Source of the DNA: an uncultured Lachnospiraceae bacterium
Lineage (GTDB): Bacteria; Bacillota; Clostridia; Lachnospirales; Lachnospiraceae
Direction: 5' to 3'
DNA length: 16,884 bases
Assembly (NCBI GenBank): GCA_902803155.1
Contig: CADCOU010000201.1
Span: 1 to 16,884, forward strand
This document shows, piece by piece, positions 13,861 through 16,884 of the stretch. The notes beneath the pieces were generated by a model. The model made no database searches, was not told where the DNA came from, and saw only the letters and a program-made list of their open reading frames with translations. The first letter of the stretch is position 1, and each line of letters begins with the position of its first letter. The position numbers and the translations under genes were made by a program.

Positions 13861-13897
13861 CGTTCTGCCTGTTAATTATGCCTTTCCGCGGAGAGTG

Positions 13898-13906
13898 TGA
13901 TAGAAT
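13898..13906 (+). promoter_or_regulatory. Extended -10 promoter of the dipeptidase gene
   Basis: TGA followed by TAGAAT (13901-13906) is a good extended -10, but no -35 box is recognisable at 16-18 bp. It lies between the importer terminator and the dipeptidase start codon, about 38 bp upstream of the ATG, so the leader is short. Confidence 0.4.
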
Positions 13907-13944
13907 AACTAACAGCAAACTTAAAGCAGTGGAGAGATCAGGAT

Positions 13945-14601
13945 ATGAGAGCTGATTATAAAACCGAAACAATGGATCCGTCCGGATTTGTTCTTCTGGC
14001 GGATTATGTGCCGAATATCATACAGGAGATCCGGTATTACTCGACTTACAATTTCATCGGCGAGCGGATCGACGGATATGAGGAGCCCTGCGCACTGCTG
14101 ACGAAGGAAGCCGCAAGAGCGCTGAAGTCCGTCAGTAATGAACTGTTCGTGCAGGGATACCGGCTGAAGGTATTTGACGCCTACCGGCCTGCCCGTGCGG
14201 TAAAACACTTTGTCCTGTGGGGGATCGAGGATCAGGACATACGCATGAAACCGTACTTTTATCCGGATCTGGAAAAGCAGGAGCTCTTTTCGAAGGGATA
14301 TATTGCCAGACTGTCCAGTCACAGCAGGGGAAGTGCCGTAGACCTGACGCTTCTGGATATGCAGTCAGGAAAAGAACTGGATATGGGCAGCCCGTTTGAT
14401 CTGTTCAGTGAGATCTCTCACCCGGACTGCCGCGGCATCACGGAAGAGCAGTATGAAAACCGCATGATCCTCCGGAGGGCCATGCTGCGCAGCGGCTTTG
14501 CGCCGATCGACTGCGAGTGGTGGCATTTTTACCTGAAGAATGAACCATATCCGGAAACCTATTTTGAATTTCCGGTATCGGCGGAATATCTGAAAAGATG
14601 A
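13945..14601 (+). CDS. VanX-like D-alanyl-D-alanine dipeptidase (peptidase M15D)
   Basis: A 218-residue zinc peptidase of the VanX/DdpX family. The family residues are in place: Arg81 in VFDAYRPARAV, the zinc ligands His126 and Asp133 in SSHSRGSAVDLTL (124-136), and catalytic Glu191 with ligand His194 in CEWWHFY. It has no signal peptide, so it should act in the cytoplasm, splitting the dipeptide D-Ala-D-Ala. In vancomycin resistance this removes the normal wall precursor, but no vanH or D-Ala-D-Lac ligase is nearby, so a housekeeping role such as D-Ala recovery or wall-precursor control is more likely. GGAG about 10 bp before the ATG is a moderate ribosome site. It is followed after 62 bp by a PAP2 phosphatase gene. 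Confidence 0.88.
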   Translation: MRADYKTETMDPSGFVLLADYVPNIIQEIRYYSTYNFIGERIDGYEEPCALLTKEAARALKSVSNELFVQGYRLKVFDAYRPARAVKHFVLWGIEDQDIRMKPYFYPDLEKQELFSKGYIARLSSHSRGSAVDLTLLDMQSGKELDMGSPFDLFSEISHPDCRGITEEQYENRMILRRAMLRSGFAPIDCEWWHFYLKNEPYPETYFEFPVSAEYLKR

Positions 14602-14663
14602 TCTGAGACGAAGATCAAAAGACACAGAAGACGGAATAAAGATCGGATCAAGAGGAAACGGTT

Positions 14664-15608
14664 ATGGCGGTAAGCGGATATACATGGTATTTTTCCTGGG
14701 AAGTCGCACTGATAGAATGGCTGCAGGCACATATCACAGGAGCGGCATTATCGGTTGTGTCATTCTTATCCGTATTCGGGGAAGAAATGTTCATGATCCT
14801 GGCACTGGGATTCCTGTACTGGGGATGGAATAAACAGCTTGGCAAAAAAGTCGGTCTTGCGGTACTGACCGGGTGTGTGTGGAACCCCATGATCAAATGC
14901 GTCGTACTCCGCCGCCGGCCGTATTTTGACAATGAAGGGATCCGTATCCTCCGGGTAGTACAGCCGGAGGCTGATATCTATGATATAGCGGCTCAGGGGT
15001 TCTCATTCCCGAGCGGACATTCCACCAATGCGGTTGCACTGTTCGGATCTCTGGCTTTACGCTGCAGGCGCAGATGGCTGACTGTCCTTGCCATAGTGAT
15101 TCCGCTTCTGACGGGCTTTTCCAGGGTTGTGACAGGCGCGCATTATCCGACGGATGTGCTTGCCGGATGGGCGCTCGGCGCGGTGGTCGTGTTTCTGATC
15201 CCGGTGCTTGAAAATAAGATCCCGAACCGGGCAGCATTCTATGCCCTTCTGCTGGCGACTGCCGTTCCCGGCATGTTTTACTGCAGGAGCGAGGACTATT
15301 TTACAGCCTTCGGGCTTCTGGCCGGTTTTATGGCTGGCACGTTTCTGGAGGAGAAATATGTCAATTTTGAAAATACCGGGAACCTGCTGCGGATCATTCT
15401 CCGGATTGCCGGAGGGGTCGCTCTGTATATTGTCCTGAACAAGGTACTGAAACTTCCGTTTTCCGAAGAGTTCCTGGACAGTGGCAGCATGGGAGCGCTT
15501 CTTGTCCGGACCGCGCGCTATATGATCATTGCGGTTGTGGCGTTTGGCGTTTATCCGATGCTGTTCCGGAAGGACGCAAAGAAGGTACCGGAGACCGAAC
15601 TGCTGTAA
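14664..15608 (+). CDS. PAP2-family membrane phosphatase
   Basis: A 314-residue polytopic protein with the three PAP2 signature blocks: KCVVLRRRP (Lys78 to Pro86), PSGHS at 116-120, and SRVVTGAHYPTDVLAGW starting at 153 with His160. Enzymes of this type remove phosphate from lipid phosphates or pyrophosphates such as phosphatidate or undecaprenyl pyrophosphate, at the outer face of the membrane. About eight hydrophobic segments are seen, including a C-terminal group after residue 190 that goes beyond the core PAP2 fold. AGAGGA lies 8 bp before the ATG. Placed between a wall-precursor dipeptidase and an L,D-transpeptidase, an undecaprenyl pyrophosphate role is attractive but unproven. Confidence 0.87.
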   Translation: MAVSGYTWYFSWEVALIEWLQAHITGAALSVVSFLSVFGEEMFMILALGFLYWGWNKQLGKKVGLAVLTGCVWNPMIKCVVLRRRPYFDNEGIRILRVVQPEADIYDIAAQGFSFPSGHSTNAVALFGSLALRCRRRWLTVLAIVIPLLTGFSRVVTGAHYPTDVLAGWALGAVVVFLIPVLENKIPNRAAFYALLLATAVPGMFYCRSEDYFTAFGLLAGFMAGTFLEEKYVNFENTGNLLRIILRIAGGVALYIVLNKVLKLPFSEEFLDSGSMGALLVRTARYMIIAVVAFGVYPMLFRKDAKKVPETELL

Positions 15609-15721
15609 TCGGTAACATTTGAGTAACAAATTAATAAAAATTTCAGGTGAGAAATGTAAAGTTTTGTGGTAAACTATTAAGAAGTGTAGAGGGGGAGATC
15701 TGCGAAAAGGGGTTGATCATA

Positions 15722-16579
15722 TTGAAAACACTTCGATTATCCATTCTTTTATCTGTGATGCTGCTGATCGGTTCGGCAGTGTCATGCTGCGCTGCCGGCG
15801 TAGAGGATCCGGTCACCAGAAAGGCCGCGAAGTTCGGCTCGGTCGAGGTATCGGGTACAGATTCGGCTGCCAGACAGGTCCGGGGATCCTCACACGGGAA
15901 AAGGGTAAGTCTTTCTGCCTGGGGTCTGGACGGGGCGCTGGATTATGTGCACGGCATGTACTATATGGCTGTCCTGAAAAGAACGTATACGGCATCATCA
16001 GCAGACTCCGTCAAATCCAAAGTCAAAGTGAAAAAGGGTGAGCAGGTCGTTGTCCTGTATTACCCCAGCCGGAACGGGAAAGCGGTCTGCCGGTTAAAAA
16101 GCAGGCGGTCCGTGTGGATTCCGGTCAGTAAATTGAAGGTGCAGTATTATCTTTATAATGCTTCATCGGCGTATACGGACGCTCAGATCGAAGAGTGGGT
16201 TGCGTCAAACCGTATCACAAGCAAGACCAAATATATGTTTGTCGCGTCAAAGTATAATCAGCACGGCTGGATCCTGACGAAAGTTTCAGGAAAATGGGTT
16301 TGCAAATACGTCCTGAATATTTCCACAGGAGCATATACAAATAATCAGCATCCCAATGACTGCTATCCTCTGAATCAGTGTTCGATCCAGACTCACTACG
16401 TCAATAAAAAAAAGATCGGGCGGGGGATCAGTTATGCGGGAAAAACCGGAGGAAACCAGATCCATTACGGTGCAAAAGTGCTGTTTCCGTCAACACATGG
16501 CTGCATCGCGATGAAACACAGGGATTATAATTTTGTTTACTGGTATCTGCCGTATAAGACACGTGTTGTTTTGTTCTGA
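15722..16579 (+). CDS. Exported L,D-transpeptidase-like protein (YkuD domain)
   Basis: A 285-residue exported protein. Residues 1-25 are a signal peptide ending SCCAAG; Cys22/Cys23 could be read as a poor lipobox. Residues 95-140 look like a small SH3-like wall-binding module (KVKKGEQVVVLYYP, SVWIPVSKLKV). Residues 165-285 are a YkuD domain, with His248 in IHYG and THGCIAM (258-264), where Cys261 would be the nucleophile. The usual Arg after HGC-x is Ala263. YkuD enzymes make 3-3 peptidoglycan cross-links or attach proteins to the wall. The TTG at 15722 is chosen because AAAAGGGG (15705-15712) is 9 bp upstream and the signal peptide starts there; a GTG at 15647 would add 25 residues without a good ribosome site. 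A possible extended -10 (TGGTAAACT, 15667-15675) lies upstream with no clear -35. Confidence 0.8.
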   Translation: MKTLRLSILLSVMLLIGSAVSCCAAGVEDPVTRKAAKFGSVEVSGTDSAARQVRGSSHGKRVSLSAWGLDGALDYVHGMYYMAVLKRTYTASSADSVKSKVKVKKGEQVVVLYYPSRNGKAVCRLKSRRSVWIPVSKLKVQYYLYNASSAYTDAQIEEWVASNRITSKTKYMFVASKYNQHGWILTKVSGKWVCKYVLNISTGAYTNNQHPNDCYPLNQCSIQTHYVNKKKIGRGISYAGKTGGNQIHYGAKVLFPSTHGCIAMKHRDYNFVYWYLPYKTRVVLF

Positions 16580-16627
16580 GGGTAGTTTGGTCAGGGGAGA
16601 CCGGTTAAAGGAAAAGGGGAAGAAGAC

Positions 16628-16884
16628 ATGAAGACAAAGAAACACAGAAAAATACTGATCATAATGCTGGCTGCAGCTTTAGCGTGTACATCCGTGTGCA
16701 TTGCACAGGAGACGGCCGGCGCTATCCAGAGTGCAGAGGACGGCGGATCGGGGGAGACGCCGGCACCGCAGCCGGAGACACCCGCGCCGCAGCCGGAAAC
16801 ACCTGCGCCGGAACCGCCCGCGCCGCAGCCGGAAACACCTGCGCCGGAACCACCCGCGCCGGAACCGCCCGCGCCGGAACCGCC
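16628..16884 (+). CDS. Secreted proline-rich repeat protein, N-terminal part, cut by window edge
   Basis: The frame is open from ATG 16628 to the end of the window, 85 full codons. Residues 1-26 are a signal peptide (MKTKKHRK, hydrophobic core, CIA before Gln27). A short acidic linker (30-43) leads into a run of Thr/Pro/Ala/Gln/Glu repeats such as TPAPQPE and APEPP, which continues past the edge. Proline-rich stretches of this kind usually hold a domain away from the membrane or thread it through the wall; the functional domain lies beyond the window. AGGAAAAGGGGAAG lies before the ATG. The gene starts 48 bp after the L,D-transpeptidase gene and is probably cotranscribed with it. Confidence 0.75.
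   Translation, partial: MKTKKHRKILIIMLAAALACTSVCIAQETAGAIQSAEDGGSGETPAPQPETPAPQPETPAPEPPAPQPETPAPEPPAPEPPAPEP
16756..16884 (+). repeat. In-frame tandem repeats coding a Pro-rich spacer
   Basis: Degenerate units of 21 nt (coding TPAPQPE) and 15 nt (coding APEPP, with GCGCCGGAACCNCCC as the DNA unit) follow each other to the window end. Unit lengths are multiples of three, so copy changes would keep the frame. The last 15-nt units are almost identical in DNA, suggesting recent duplication. Confidence 0.8.

Noticed and set aside
13945..14601. A vancomycin-resistance (van) cluster
   Set aside because: Only a VanX-like dipeptidase is present. No VanH, D-Ala-D-Lac or D-Ala-D-Ser ligase, or VanRS pair is seen nearby, and such dipeptidases occur in many sensitive bacteria.
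16756..16884. CRISPR-like or non-coding tandem repeat
   Set aside because: Units are 15-21 nt with no spacers, keep one reading frame and follow a signal peptide, so they code a Pro-rich region.
1..16884. Apparent abundance of GATC across the window, suggesting a Dam-like signal
   Set aside because: Most examples come from Ile codons ATC after a G-ending codon (CTG ATC, GAG ATC) in coding DNA. Without a count against codon-preserving shuffles it cannot be called a signal.

Overview
The window looks like chromosomal DNA of a Gram-positive, fairly GC-rich Firmicute, most likely a Lachnospiraceae-type gut Clostridium. Supporting signs are strong AGGAGG-type ribosome sites, near-consensus sigma-A promoters with extended TGn -10 elements, a Staphylococcus-type MurG, an atypical TadZ/CpaE protein like that of Eubacterium rectale, an NhaC-family antiporter and a cytoplasmic VanX-like dipeptidase. 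The family assignment is inference from protein character, not from a marker gene. I see no rRNA, tRNA, CRISPR array, insertion sequence, integrase or phage gene.

Layout. (1) 1-393, minus: N-terminal part of an AMP-forming acyl-CoA synthetase, cut by the window edge, with a good promoter and a structured leader. (2) 671-3716, plus: three genes in a row, gpsA, a membrane-anchored metallophosphoesterase and a short-chain dehydrogenase, closed by a terminator that overlaps the last stop codon. (3) 3781-5673, plus: a single NhaC-type Na+/H+ antiporter with its own promoter, a leader of alternating inverted repeats and a perfect 26-nt terminator palindrome. (4) 5696-7564, plus: a prepilin peptidase and a TadZ/CpaE-like protein, two parts of a Tad/Flp pilus machine with no other pilus gene in view. 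(5) 7585-10737, minus: murG, a 110-residue protein I do not recognise, and a type I glutamine synthetase. (6) 10846-13860, plus: a NitT/TauT-type ABC importer in the order permease, ATPase, substrate-binding protein, diverging from glnA through back-to-back promoters. (7) 13898-16884, plus: VanX-like D-Ala-D-Ala dipeptidase, PAP2 phosphatase, L,D-transpeptidase and the start of a secreted proline-rich protein cut by the window edge.

How they may work together. gpsA makes glycerol-3-phosphate for phospholipid; its two downstream partners and the divergent acyl-CoA synthetase could be lipid-related, but that is inference. The right end is an envelope neighbourhood: one enzyme removes D-Ala-D-Ala, one may recycle a lipid pyrophosphate, one makes 3-3 cross-links or attaches proteins, and one protein looks built to span the wall. 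glnA facing an importer of a family that often carries nitrogen or sulfur compounds suggests a nitrogen-linked divergon, unproven.

Most genes are ordinary housekeeping. I do not see a clearly new multi-gene system. The observations most worth a second look are the substrate-binding protein whose lipobox cysteine position is Phe (one base from Cys), the isolated two-gene Tad module with a degenerate nucleotide-binding motif, the mutually exclusive hairpins before the antiporter, and the VanX/PAP2/L,D-transpeptidase/proline-rich cluster.
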